From positions 18,084-82,083 of IMG/VR virus record IMGVR_UViG_3300022926_000006: a DNA stretch of 64,000 nt, one strand, 5' to 3'. The notes under the pieces were generated by a model. The model ran no database searches. It saw nothing but the letters and a program-made list of their open reading frames with translations, and was not told the origin of the DNA. Positions 1-8,281 of this stretch are shown piece by piece. The stretch is from a virus. The stretch's first letter is position 1; every line of letters begins with the position of its first letter. Both the position numbers and the translations under genes were made by a program.

Positions 1-54
1 TGTCGAGTAAACCCTTGTGTATTTGAAGTTAAGGAAGAATCCGATAAATCTATA

Positions 55-62
55 TATTTATA
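55..62 (-). promoter_or_regulatory. T4-type late promoter octamer
   Basis: The minus strand reads TATAAATA. It points out of the left edge of the window, so the gene it serves is not visible. Bases 1-134 otherwise hold no gene that I can support. Confidence 0.5.
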
Positions 63-134
63 TTGAAGTAGTAGACTACCTTTAATAGACTTTTTAGTAA
101 TTTTTGTTAATGGCACAGTACACCTCAATCATAA

Positions 135-671
135 TTAGTTCTGCGATCCTGAGTTAACTCCCATAGACAGTTCTTTTACAATTAAGAACCCCTCACGAAC
201 ATACAACTGCCAACCGTTATTATCCATACTTCTTCCTCTAACATCAACTACTTGTGCATTAGTATTTCCTGGCGTGTGGTTATGTACCCACCCCACACTT
301 TGCTTTGTGTCTCTAAATGAAGAGTGAAAAATATTAGAATAAACCCTATCATGCTCACCACCATGTTGAGTAAACGAATTACCTCCAGTTGGACCACCAC
401 CTAGTTGTGTGTGTTCATATTCTTCAATACCGTTGACAAACAAAGAAATAGCATATTGACTATCCGAACCTGTCTGGTCGTGTTCATATGATGCTGAGAA
501 CGTACACTCAAGAATTGAGTCCCCATACTGAGGTGTCATAGTGATTGCGCTTCCAACCACTTGATATGTTTGTGTATTAGATGTGATACTAGTGTCACTC
601 AAATCAGCATATTTAAACTGAACTAAGAGAGACCCATGTACGATATGTTTTGTTACTTTAGTTAGTGCCAT
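135..671 (-). CDS. tail-fibre/adhesin-like protein, paralog 1 of 4
   Basis: This 178-aa protein opens with MALTKVTKHIVHG and is the last of four tandem paralogs (to 2317). They share the N-terminal MAL(T/K)K(V/L/I) block, a conserved Y-x-D-x-(S/A)-D segment, TPQYxDSxLEC-type strands and an H-x-PG-x-(T/N)-N-x-Q-T pattern, suggesting a beta-sandwich knob. A Shine-Dalgarno AGAGAGG precedes the ATG. The place in the tail-fibre end of the structural operon makes a host-binding or fibre-decorating role likely. This is inference from context; I recognise no catalytic motif. Confidence 0.75.
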   Translation of the reverse strand: MALTKVTKHIVHGSLLVQFKYADLSDTSITSNTQTYQVVGSAITMTPQYGDSILECTFSASYEHDQTGSDSQYAISLFVNGIEEYEHTQLGGGPTGGNSFTQHGGEHDRVYSNIFHSSFRDTKQSVGWVHNHTPGNTNAQVVDVRGRSMDNNGWQLYVREGFLIVKELSMGVNSGSQN

Positions 672-684
672 TGTTTTACCTCTC

Positions 685-1212
685 TTATGTCAAATCGTGA
701 TGATTGCCGGCAATCTCAGAAATAGTTACATAACCATCTTGACATTGAATACTATATTGTCCAGCATCAGAACTCATCATAATCTCAACTGTTTGTGGAT
801 TCGTAGTTCCTGGAGCGTGAATATGGTTCGCATATACACCAGTTCCAAAATTTGAATGATGAAACTCTTGTCTGACATTATGTTGCGAAAATCTAGGATT
901 ATAGAAATGAAATGTACCAACATTAGTTGCGCCTCTACCCATCGTACCTTCTTGAACATACTCATCAGTTCCATTAACTCGAATTGCTAAGTTTCCATAT
1001 CTGTTGGTTCCGGAGAAGTTTGATCCGGTAAACATACTTCCAGTAAACACAATTTCCAAATGGGAATCGGCATATTGTGGAGTAAAGATTACCGCTTCAC
1101 CCCATCTAGTATAAGAACTACTACTACTAGTTAAATCTGATAAGTCTTTACCATAGTGTGCAATCAGTTGCGAACCGAACACAATATGTTTTGTTACTTT
1201 AGTTAATGCCAT
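685..1212 (-). CDS. tail-fibre/adhesin-like protein, paralog 2 of 4
   Basis: This 175-aa paralog of its neighbours starts MALTKVTKHIVFG. It shares with paralog 3 a block around YNPRFSQHNVRQ that paralogs 1 and 4 lack, so 2 and 3 look like the closest pair. A late promoter octamer lies 31 bases upstream, so transcription can restart inside the array. AAGGG stands before the ATG. A distal tail-fibre or knob function is inferred only. Confidence 0.75.
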   Translation of the reverse strand: MALTKVTKHIVFGSQLIAHYGKDLSDLTSSSSSYTRWGEAVIFTPQYADSHLEIVFTGSMFTGSNFSGTNRYGNLAIRVNGTDEYVQEGTMGRGATNVGTFHFYNPRFSQHNVRQEFHHSNFGTGVYANHIHAPGTTNPQTVEIMMSSDAGQYSIQCQDGYVTISEIAGNHHDLT

Positions 1213-1243
1213 TTTTATTACCCTTTAATGTCTTTTCTATACA

Positions 1244-1251
1244 TATTTATA
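1244..1251 (-). promoter_or_regulatory. T4-type late promoter octamer
   Basis: Minus-strand TATAAATA 31 bases before the ATG of the gene starting at 1212. Confidence 0.65.
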
Positions 1252-1262
1252 TATATCTTTCT

Positions 1263-1790
1263 TTAAGTGTTCGGTGTGAAAGCACTTACGTCAAGTTCGG
1301 TGATAGTCATATAACCGTCCTTAAATTGTAAATTGTGCTGATTATTATCAGCACTCACTTGAATTGCAACAGTAATTAAGTTATTGTGACCTGGCGCCAT
1401 AATGTGATTTAAATATAATCCGGTAGCAAAGTTTGACAGATTAAATTGCTGTCTAACATTATGTTGAGAAAATCTTGGATTGTAAAAGTATCTTTCTCCA
1501 CTTAATGTTCCTCTTCCACCAATTATACCATTCATCAAGTATTCTGAATTACCATCAATAACTAATTGCATATTACCACTTCTAAGAGTTTCAGTCGTGC
1601 TATTTTCTGCGTATACACTTCCAGTAAACACACACTCTAAATGGGAATCACGCTCAACTGGTTGAAAGGTTGTGTTATCCCATTCGGTCCATACTGAAGT
1701 ACCACAACTAACATCAGAAAAATCGCAACCATAATGTTGGACTAATGTTGTTCCAAATATGCTTTTATTACTAATTTTCTTTAACGCCAT
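1263..1790 (-). CDS. tail-fibre/adhesin-like protein, paralog 3 of 4
   Basis: This 175-aa protein starts MALKKISNKSIFG and is the most diverged at its N-terminus of the four tandem copies. It retains the YNPRFSQHNVRQ block shared with paralog 2 and the APGHNN version of the H/PG/N motif. The ribosome-binding site is weak (GGAA). It is probably a structural fibre-associated protein; no enzymatic signature is visible. Confidence 0.72.
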   Translation of the reverse strand: MALKKISNKSIFGTTLVQHYGCDFSDVSCGTSVWTEWDNTTFQPVERDSHLECVFTGSVYAENSTTETLRSGNMQLVIDGNSEYLMNGIIGGRGTLSGERYFYNPRFSQHNVRQQFNLSNFATGLYLNHIMAPGHNNLITVAIQVSADNNQHNLQFKDGYMTITELDVSAFTPNT

Positions 1791-1816
1791 TATATAAATT
1801 CCAATTTTAAAATCAT

Positions 1817-2317
1817 TTAGTTTACGAAATTATTACCAGGAGTTCCGGAGGTAACTCCAGCGGCAACTTCTTTTGCACAGAAAAATCCATCATAACAATA
1901 TGTAGTACCATTGTTTGTATTATTTTTAGACATTTGAATTTTCATAGTTTGTAAGTTTGTTGATCCTGGTAAATGTCTATGGAACATAGATACGGAATCA
2001 CCTTCTCGTTGTCCAAACTGAGTGAATGAGAATGAGTATGAACCAGGACCACTAACATTAACGATAGTATATTCATTAGTGCCGTTGATATCCAAATACA
2101 TTGTTGCTTCAGCGGAATCAGGATGTGTTGGTGTTGCAACAACACCACTAAAATGACACTCTAAGATACTATCAGCGTATTGTGGAGTTAGCGTAATACT
2201 GTCCCAGTCATTTTCAGTGCCGGTATTATTAAAGTTCATATCCGCAAAGTCTTTATATCGAACTTGAACAATAGTTGCTCCATGTACAATATGTTTAGTT
2301 AGTTTTGTTAATGCCAT
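1817..2317 (-). CDS. tail-fibre/adhesin-like protein, paralog 4 of 4
   Basis: This 166-aa protein (MALTKLTKHIVHG) is most like paralog 1 at its N-terminus and heads the tandem array, directly downstream of the 797-aa modular protein. AAGGGA precedes the ATG. A shared N-terminal stretch with variable distal parts suits a common attachment point with different binding surfaces. Function is inferred from position. Confidence 0.72.
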   Translation of the reverse strand: MALTKLTKHIVHGATIVQVRYKDFADMNFNNTGTENDWDSITLTPQYADSILECHFSGVVATPTHPDSAEATMYLDINGTNEYTIVNVSGPGSYSFSFTQFGQREGDSVSMFHRHLPGSTNLQTMKIQMSKNNTNNGTTYCYDGFFCAKEVAAGVTSGTPGNNFVN

Positions 2318-2329
2318 TTTGGTTCCCTT

Positions 2330-4723
2330 TTATATAAATCTAACAACTTCAATGGTATTTCCATCATTAGGAATTGCAGTCAAATATAATTTGTTACCTA
2401 TAATAACATATTCATGTTGACCTTTCAATTCACCATCTAAAAATACTAGAAGTTTTTGTTCGTTATATGTGTCTTGTACAGTTCCATAAGAATGCTTCTC
2501 GAAAACAAGTTCCCCCAAATCGAAAATTTGTCTAATACCATCACATACGATTGTTAATTTTTTGGTTTCTAAGTTAGTATCTGATGATACACCAGCATAA
2601 GTTGTAATATCGAATATACCAATAACTTCAACAAATGCATCACTTGTAGGTGCGGTGTTAAATGTTAGATTTGTTCCAGTCAATGCATATTCATTATCTC
2701 TATACATTCTACCATTCACATATACTAAAATACCAAAATCATCTGGAGTTGTCGTAGACGTAAATGGTAATGTATAATTGACACTACTACCATCACCTCT
2801 AAACATTGCTTTTCTTCTATTCGCCGCGGCAACTTCAGTACACTTCAAAACTTTCACATTAATTATAGAACCAAACTGAGGTGCTTCATCAAAGAAACAA
2901 ATCTTGTTATTATTTACAAAATATGCTTTGTCTTGCTGTAATACACCATCAATATAGATGATTACAGAGGATTCGCTGTCTGGATGTAATTCAATAGTTC
3001 CGGTTGCTCTATCGTATAGACGAATAAACTTATGGTCACCAACACCAGTTGCAGGATTTCCTGTCATATCAATTTGTAAAGCATCTTGACATGTGGAATC
3101 AAGTCCAGTGAAGAAAATTAGTTCAACAACAACTGGCGCGCCTGTAACAGCATCATCTGAATGACCGGCAGTCCCACCTATAGTTAAAGTATCTGTGGTT
3201 AATGCCCAACTATCTCTGTCCTGAATAATACCGTTGACAATCACCATAAACTTTTGTTCGTTTGCTAAGTTTGAGTTAAATGTCGCTTGGAAGTCTGAAG
3301 TTCTTGCAGTATAACCTGATGTTATGTCAAATGCCGCTGAGGCACCTGTTGTCGACCACACTATACGCTCTACACCAACAGAACCATTAATTGAAACGTC
3401 TAGGTCACTAATTAATCTTTCAATGTCCCTAATTTCAACAAAAGAAGCGTTTTCATCTTCGCCAACAAGTGAACCTATATTAACAGTAGTAATTGCTGAT
3501 CCAGATGGGTCTCCTGGTCCTCCTGCAGTATTGGTATATGTATTATATGGTTGAATAATACCATCTACTGATACTAGATATTCATGTTCATTATTCGTCA
3601 GTGTGTATGCTGTATCTGACAACCATGCATTATCTAATGAATCCCATCTGGTGTTATTAATATCAAAATACTGTTGTCCGTCATTATTGGTAACACTATC
3701 GATAATAACTGTAGCATCATTTGTACTACCTGCTTGATAAATATTCAATGCTTCTGATGTTTGAAATTCTCGCGAGAATTGATTTGCTGTGATGCTGGAA
3801 ATTGAAACGCCAGTTACAACGCCTCCCGCGGCAGTGATATTAACCCATAGTTCATTTCCAGAACCACCATATGCTCTAACATTATTGGCAGTTGTATATC
3901 CACTAGTGCCTGAAGCACCAACAGAAACAGTAGCAGGAACACCCTCAAAGTCTTTAGTCATAATAACTCGTCTACACAGATTTGTATACTGTGCAGGAGA
4001 ACCTTCTTGGAGATTTCTAAACTCAATTTCTGTGTTTTCGGTTAGAACATCATTGTGAACATATTTGTAACCACTTGTAATTAAATATTCGCGCTGGTTA
4101 GATACAATAGCATCGCCGTTATCCGAACTACCTCTACATACAATTACGTTATTTTCATTTTGCACATACTGATGCATAGGAATAATATTCTGATATCCAT
4201 CAGTCTTTTCTCTAGTGCGTCTAATTGCAAGATTGTTTGATGCTAAAGTTTGACCAGTAGGATCAATGATATCATAGATTCCTCTGATTTCTACTTCAGC
4301 ATTAAGAGATGGAACAGTATTAAGAATTACCTTACTACCAGAAAGCACATAATCTCTATCTTGTTGCACTTCACCATTAACGGTAACTAAAACTGAATAT
4401 TCGTTAGGAGGAATAAATCCACAATCAAAAATTCTCTGAATATTATCTGCAATGTGAAGTTTATGTCTGGTAGATTGAATATCTGTTGCCTTAGGCGCAA
4501 CAATGACTAGTTCAGTTCCATCACCTGGTGCGTCAGCAAGAACAACCTTATTAGGATGCTTGAATACCCAATCTTGGTCATTTAGAAACGTACCATCTAA
4601 ATAACACGCCAACTGATTATCAGAATTTGGCACAAAATCTAATGTGAAGATTTTCTGAGTACCATCTCCTAATATTCTTTGTTGTCTTACTTTTACGTCT
4701 GTTGTTCTTCCAATATAAGGCAT
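2330..4723 (-). CDS. modular tail-fibre structural protein (797 aa)
   Basis: The protein is built of repeated 60-90-residue beta modules. Each runs as a DG-x(1-3)-x-FxL strand, then a (V/Y)-(x)-(V/L)DG or VNG turn followed by D-x-(D/E)-(Y/W), then an L-x-x-xP strand. Clear copies lie near residues 15-75, 90-150, 640-710 and 720-797, with more irregular ones between. Such modules are common in fibres and adhesins of marine T4-like phages. GAGAGAG precedes the ATG. It is likely a long fibre or baseplate-attached adhesin; the exact fibre is not identifiable. Confidence 0.75.
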   Translation of the reverse strand: MPYIGRTTDVKVRQQRILGDGTQKIFTLDFVPNSDNQLACYLDGTFLNDQDWVFKHPNKVVLADAPGDGTELVIVAPKATDIQSTRHKLHIADNIQRIFDCGFIPPNEYSVLVTVNGEVQQDRDYVLSGSKVILNTVPSLNAEVEIRGIYDIIDPTGQTLASNNLAIRRTREKTDGYQNIIPMHQYVQNENNVIVCRGSSDNGDAIVSNQREYLITSGYKYVHNDVLTENTEIEFRNLQEGSPAQYTNLCRRVIMTKDFEGVPATVSVGASGTSGYTTANNVRAYGGSGNELWVNITAAGGVVTGVSISSITANQFSREFQTSEALNIYQAGSTNDATVIIDSVTNNDGQQYFDINNTRWDSLDNAWLSDTAYTLTNNEHEYLVSVDGIIQPYNTYTNTAGGPGDPSGSAITTVNIGSLVGEDENASFVEIRDIERLISDLDVSINGSVGVERIVWSTTGASAAFDITSGYTARTSDFQATFNSNLANEQKFMVIVNGIIQDRDSWALTTDTLTIGGTAGHSDDAVTGAPVVVELIFFTGLDSTCQDALQIDMTGNPATGVGDHKFIRLYDRATGTIELHPDSESSVIIYIDGVLQQDKAYFVNNNKICFFDEAPQFGSIINVKVLKCTEVAAANRRKAMFRGDGSSVNYTLPFTSTTTPDDFGILVYVNGRMYRDNEYALTGTNLTFNTAPTSDAFVEVIGIFDITTYAGVSSDTNLETKKLTIVCDGIRQIFDLGELVFEKHSYGTVQDTYNEQKLLVFLDGELKGQHEYVIIGNKLYLTAIPNDGNTIEVVRFI

Positions 4724-4737
4724 CTATTACTCTCTCT

Positions 4738-5067
4738 TTACGGTGTAAATTCTAGAACACTAGCGACCACATCCAGTGAATCCGCTCTTGAGGCAGTCAC
4801 TTTTAGTATTTCACCATCTTCTAAATTTATAGGTCTTTCCCAGACGGCGCCTAAGTTTGCCGCTACAGGATATAAGTATGCAATGTAAAACAAGTTACCT
4901 GCACCATCATCGATTGCGATGTTGCAATACAAATCTTCAAGATTATATCTGTTAGTCACATAAATTGCGTGAATTGTAGTATACTTACCTGAGGGAACTG
5001 TATATAATGAAGTTCCTGATGTGGAAGCACCACTTACTTTTGCATTTTTAAAATTACCAACTGCCAT
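4738..5067 (-). CDS. small virion structural protein (109 aa)
   Basis: MAVGNFKNAKVSG is followed by a SGTSLYTVPSGKYTTIHAIYVTN strand pattern. It resembles the 111-aa product at 7067-7402 (S/G-T-S-x-x-(L/M)Y-T-x-P-S near the N-terminus, V-T-S-D/R-x-A-S-x-L-x-x-(V/I)-A-S-(V/I)-L-E near the C-terminus), so the two are paralogs flanking the 649-aa fibre. This is probably a fibre-associated or decoration protein. Confidence 0.7.
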   Translation of the reverse strand: MAVGNFKNAKVSGASTSGTSLYTVPSGKYTTIHAIYVTNRYNLEDLYCNIAIDDGAGNLFYIAYLYPVAANLGAVWERPINLEDGEILKVTASRADSLDVVASVLEFTP

Positions 5068-5092
5068 TTTTAGTTATCCTATCTCTTTACTC

Positions 5093-5100
5093 TATTTATA
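5093..5100 (-). promoter_or_regulatory. T4-type late promoter octamer
   Basis: Minus-strand TATAAATA 25 bases before the ATG at 5067. Confidence 0.65.
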
Positions 5101-5115
5101 ATATTTTCTCTGCTA

Positions 5116-7065
5116 TTAACCCATAGCGATAGCAAAGAAACCTAAGTCTTCACTCAATGCCGCAGGTGCTACAATGCTTCTTGCAATTTTCTTCAAAGCA
5201 AATCCATCATCAGCATCAGCAACAATCAAATCATCACTACCTTGAATTGATGTAATTCTGGTAAGACCTGTAACAATGTTTGCTAAGTTTGGTGCAGTAA
5301 CAAGAGCGGTTGCATTAACGCTTGCCGCAGATAAGGTCGCACCAGTAATTGATATTGTAACATCTTGTAAATCTGTCATTGTTCCAGAACCATTAGCAGT
5401 AATATCTCCAGTGATATCTACTTCAATTGTTGGTGCATTAACATCAATTTGAAAATCAATAACATCACCAGCATCATTGTTTGTTACTACAATAGTGTTT
5501 CCTGCTCCAGTAAATGTACCAGTACCAGATGAAACGTATGTACCAACATAGTCTCTAATTTGCTCAATACCGGTAGCAGTTAAGTTGTCCATATCGGTAT
5601 TTGCTTTTAATGCTAGTGAATTGGATATAGTTGTAGCAAAGTTTGCATCATCGTTAATCGCCGCGGCAAGTTCATTAAGCGTATCTAGTGCGGCAGGTGA
5701 ACTATCAATCAAACCAGAAATAGCATTTCTTACATAGCGCATTGTCGCAACGCGAGAAGTATTCTGGTCTTGTCCATATGTTGCATATGTAAAGTTAACA
5801 TATGGTGGAATATGCATACACGGACCACCACCTTCAGACAATGTGATTGAACCACCACTCTCTGAAACAAATGAAGTTCTGAATCCATGAACTGTCATCA
5901 CATCACCTGTGATGTCCATAATACGAGTTAACTGATTGTTTGCGGCGTTTGTACACCCTTCAATCTTACACACATCACCTTCTGTGAATGCACTAAACTC
6001 TCCAGTTGAAGATGTTGTAATAGTACACGCTGTTTGCTCTGAGAAGTACTCAGGGTTCGCCAAAGGAGCAATTGTTAGCGTTGATACTCCATTAAGACGA
6101 ACCGCCTCAGGTAGTCTCTTATGAGCATACATGACTGTAGACTTCAACTCACCGTATGAGTTGTTTCTGTCAGTTGCTAATATAAGTTGGTCATCAGCAC
6201 CAACTACCATGTCACCGTCTAGTAGTTCTACAGTTCCTAAAATGTCACCATCACTATCTTCTAGATTTACTCTTGCTTGTGCCGCGCTATCAGCATTGTT
6301 TTCATCACGAATAGTAAATGTCGCGGCACCTGCTCCAGCGGCGGTATCTGAGAATGTGATTGTTCCGTCAATCTTAACATCACCAACAACGTGAAGTTTC
6401 TGTTCTGGTAACAGTGTTCCAATACCAACTCTTGAAGTTACTGTGTTTGCAAATAGAAGATTAGGATCAGTATCACCTTTTACATGAAAGTCAAGTGAAG
6501 TTTGACCATCATTAACAATAATTTGATCCGCTCCTAACATCAATACAGATTTGAGAGTTCCACCTGCCATAACATTAAAGTCAAACTCACCTTTTTCTGC
6601 TCCATCTGTAGGATCACCAATGTGCCCATACATTTCTGCGTAAATTGTACTCTCAGCGGCATCGTTTCTACCTTTAACACAGAATGTAGCAAGTTGGTCA
6701 CTTGCTACAGGAGATGCACTATCTCTGTCAAGTATAATTGTAGGTGCGCCTGCGGCGCCCGCATCATTATGGTAAATATTAACAACTTGACCTGATATAT
6801 CTACAGCATGTGCAGGCGCGGCAACATTGATACCAATTCTATCATTGTCAGTATCAATTGCTAAAGTATCGGTATTAAATGTGTGAATACCAGTTGTGGC
6901 AGTATTTACAATAATGCCAGTTTGTGTTTGCTGTGTATCTGTAATTGTTAAATTCGTTACGGTTGATGCACTATCATCAATTCCAGTTGAACTGAAAGTG
7001 GTAATTGTACCGCCATCTAATCTATTACCTGATACTCTCGGTTGTGCGCCTACATATTTCGCCAT
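5116..7065 (-). CDS. tail fibre protein (649 aa)
   Basis: This Thr/Ser/Asp/Ala-rich protein has long runs of repeated beta and coil segments, typical of a trimeric fibre shaft. Its middle holds a V-x-I-G-x-x-LPEQKLHVVGDVKIDGTI-like stretch, the pattern widely seen in phage fibres and chaperone-bearing endosialidase-type tails. The last ~200 residues contain NELAAAINDD and further beta repeats. I see no intramolecular chaperone catalytic residues. It is cotranscribed with the small structural paralogs on both sides. Confidence 0.75.
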   Translation of the reverse strand: MAKYVGAQPRVSGNRLDGGTITTFSSTGIDDSASTVTNLTITDTQQTQTGIIVNTATTGIHTFNTDTLAIDTDNDRIGINVAAPAHAVDISGQVVNIYHNDAGAAGAPTIILDRDSASPVASDQLATFCVKGRNDAAESTIYAEMYGHIGDPTDGAEKGEFDFNVMAGGTLKSVLMLGADQIIVNDGQTSLDFHVKGDTDPNLLFANTVTSRVGIGTLLPEQKLHVVGDVKIDGTITFSDTAAGAGAATFTIRDENNADSAAQARVNLEDSDGDILGTVELLDGDMVVGADDQLILATDRNNSYGELKSTVMYAHKRLPEAVRLNGVSTLTIAPLANPEYFSEQTACTITTSSTGEFSAFTEGDVCKIEGCTNAANNQLTRIMDITGDVMTVHGFRTSFVSESGGSITLSEGGGPCMHIPPYVNFTYATYGQDQNTSRVATMRYVRNAISGLIDSSPAALDTLNELAAAINDDANFATTISNSLALKANTDMDNLTATGIEQIRDYVGTYVSSGTGTFTGAGNTIVVTNNDAGDVIDFQIDVNAPTIEVDITGDITANGSGTMTDLQDVTISITGATLSAASVNATALVTAPNLANIVTGLTRITSIQGSDDLIVADADDGFALKKIARSIVAPAALSEDLGFFAIAMG

Positions 7066-7066
7066 A

Positions 7067-7402
7067 TTAGATGTCCTCTAAGATACTTGCAATTGCATTG
7101 AGTGATGATGCGGTATCACTTGTCACTGCTACTTTATCACTTTCATTCAGAACAATCTTCTGTCCACTAATAAATGAAAGCGTTGAGTTCGCAGGTATAG
7201 TTATACCATTTCCAAGCACTACATATGCAGAAGCGGAATCATCCCAGATTTCAACTGTAACGGCAATTGCACTAACAGTGGTATTAGCAAGTTCTAATCC
7301 AATAAGCATACTACGCTTACCTACTGCGGATGGTGTAGTATACATATCAACTCTTGATGTTCCTACCCCACTAGCAATTCTATTCTCAAAATCGTTTGCC
7401 AT
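7067..7402 (-). CDS. small virion structural protein (111 aa), paralog of 4738-5067
   Basis: MANDFENRIASGVGTSRVDMYTTPS shares its TS-x-x-(L/M)YT-x-PS and C-terminal ASILE signatures with the 109-aa product. The protein is all-beta in character. It ends one base before the fibre gene start, so coupled translation is likely. Function within the virion is unknown. Confidence 0.7.
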   Translation of the reverse strand: MANDFENRIASGVGTSRVDMYTTPSAVGKRSMLIGLELANTTVSAIAVTVEIWDDSASAYVVLGNGITIPANSTLSFISGQKIVLNESDKVAVTSDTASSLNAIASILEDI

Positions 7403-7427
7403 TTGTTTCCTCTATCCTTTATAGTAT

Positions 7428-7763
7428 TTATTCATAAAATCCATGTGCATCTAAATCAGTGTCAGTTCCAACAACATGAATAGGATGCATATCATATGCT
7501 AGAGGTTCTCCCTCTGAAATTCTCGCTCTTGTAATTCTATCACTCAATTCGTTCATAGTACCAACAACATCGCCAGTACTGATATCACCCGCAAGTAATG
7601 AAGTATCTCCAACTTTCGTTTCAATAACTCCAATGCCGTTGATAATATTATTTCCAAGAGATACATCTAATAAAGTTGTATCTCCAACATCATTAAACAT
7701 TGTATTAGTTCTAGTAAACCATTCCTTTAGAGATATTAATCTGTCGAATATAGTTACTGCCAT
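7428..7763 (-). CDS. fibre-associated structural protein (111 aa)
   Basis: The pattern L-x-x-W-F-x-RTNTMFNDVGD, then an N-E-L near residue 90, matches the neighbouring 93-aa product (L-x-QWRQKTNTVSTTLGD ... NEV). The two are short paralogs of a marine T4-like family usually found beside fibre genes. Alpha-helical and heptad-like; an adaptor or trimerising role is plausible but not shown. Confidence 0.65.
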   Translation of the reverse strand: MAVTIFDRLISLKEWFTRTNTMFNDVGDTTLLDVSLGNNIINGIGVIETKVGDTSLLAGDISTGDVVGTMNELSDRITRARISEGEPLAYDMHPIHVVGTDTDLDAHGFYE

Positions 7764-7772
7764 TTTTACTTC

Positions 7773-8054
7773 CTATGCAAATGCAATCAACTGTGGTCGC
7801 GTCAATGCAGTTGCGGTTGATAAATTATCAAAATTAGTTTTTACTTCATTAACGGCACTAACTATATTTGATTTATTTGCTGTTGATAAGTTATTCAAAT
7901 CCCCAACATTATTATTCAAAGAATTAACACCACCAACAACAGTTGTTACACCAGCAGGAAGAGAAGCAGGATCACCTAAAGTTGTAGATACTGTATTTGT
8001 TTTTTGACGCCACTGGTCTAAACTGTCCGTTGATAATACTTGCGTAACTGCCAT
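7773..8054 (-). CDS. fibre-associated structural protein (93 aa)
   Basis: MAVTQVLSTDSLDQWRQKTNT starts a helical protein with Asn/Leu heptads (NSLNNNVGDLNNL, residues ~50-62) ending in SAVNEVKTNFDNL. It is a paralog of the 111-aa protein downstream. The heptads suggest an oligomeric coiled coil. Confidence 0.65.
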   Translation of the reverse strand: MAVTQVLSTDSLDQWRQKTNTVSTTLGDPASLPAGVTTVVGGVNSLNNNVGDLNNLSTANKSNIVSAVNEVKTNFDNLSTATALTRPQLIAFA

Positions 8055-8055
8055 A

Positions 8056-8280
8056 TTATTTCTCCAAAATTTCTTTTAACAAATTCTTTATGTCTGTCAT
8101 CTCATCTTTTAAACTATTTAGTTCATCACATAGATGCTCTACTTTTTGTTTTTCTGCGGTTTTATTATTATACGCCTGCATAAATTGAATATATTCGTGT
8201 TTAGAAGTGTTAATTACTGCACCACTTGACACATCTCTAACTAAATTATCATGCCCTTCAATTCTAAGTCTAGAAGACAT
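8056..8280 (-). CDS. conserved marine T4-like phage protein (74 aa)
   Basis: I start the protein at MSSRLRIEGHDNLVRD rather than at an upstream ATG (8304) that lies inside the 3' end of the 2198-aa gene. The N-terminal RIEGHxxLVRDxxSGAxINT pattern is one I associate with small proteins of marine T4-like phages. The second half is a coiled coil (CDELNSLKDEMTDIKNLLKEI). Function is unknown. Confidence 0.7.
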   Translation of the reverse strand: MSSRLRIEGHDNLVRDVSSGAVINTSKHEYIQFMQAYNNKTAEKQKVEHLCDELNSLKDEMTDIKNLLKEILEK

Positions 8281-8281
8281 A

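Noticed and set aside
135-2317. A diversity-generating retroelement acting on the tandem fibre genes
   Set aside because: No reverse transcriptase and no template repeat are visible in the window; plain duplication explains the paralogs.
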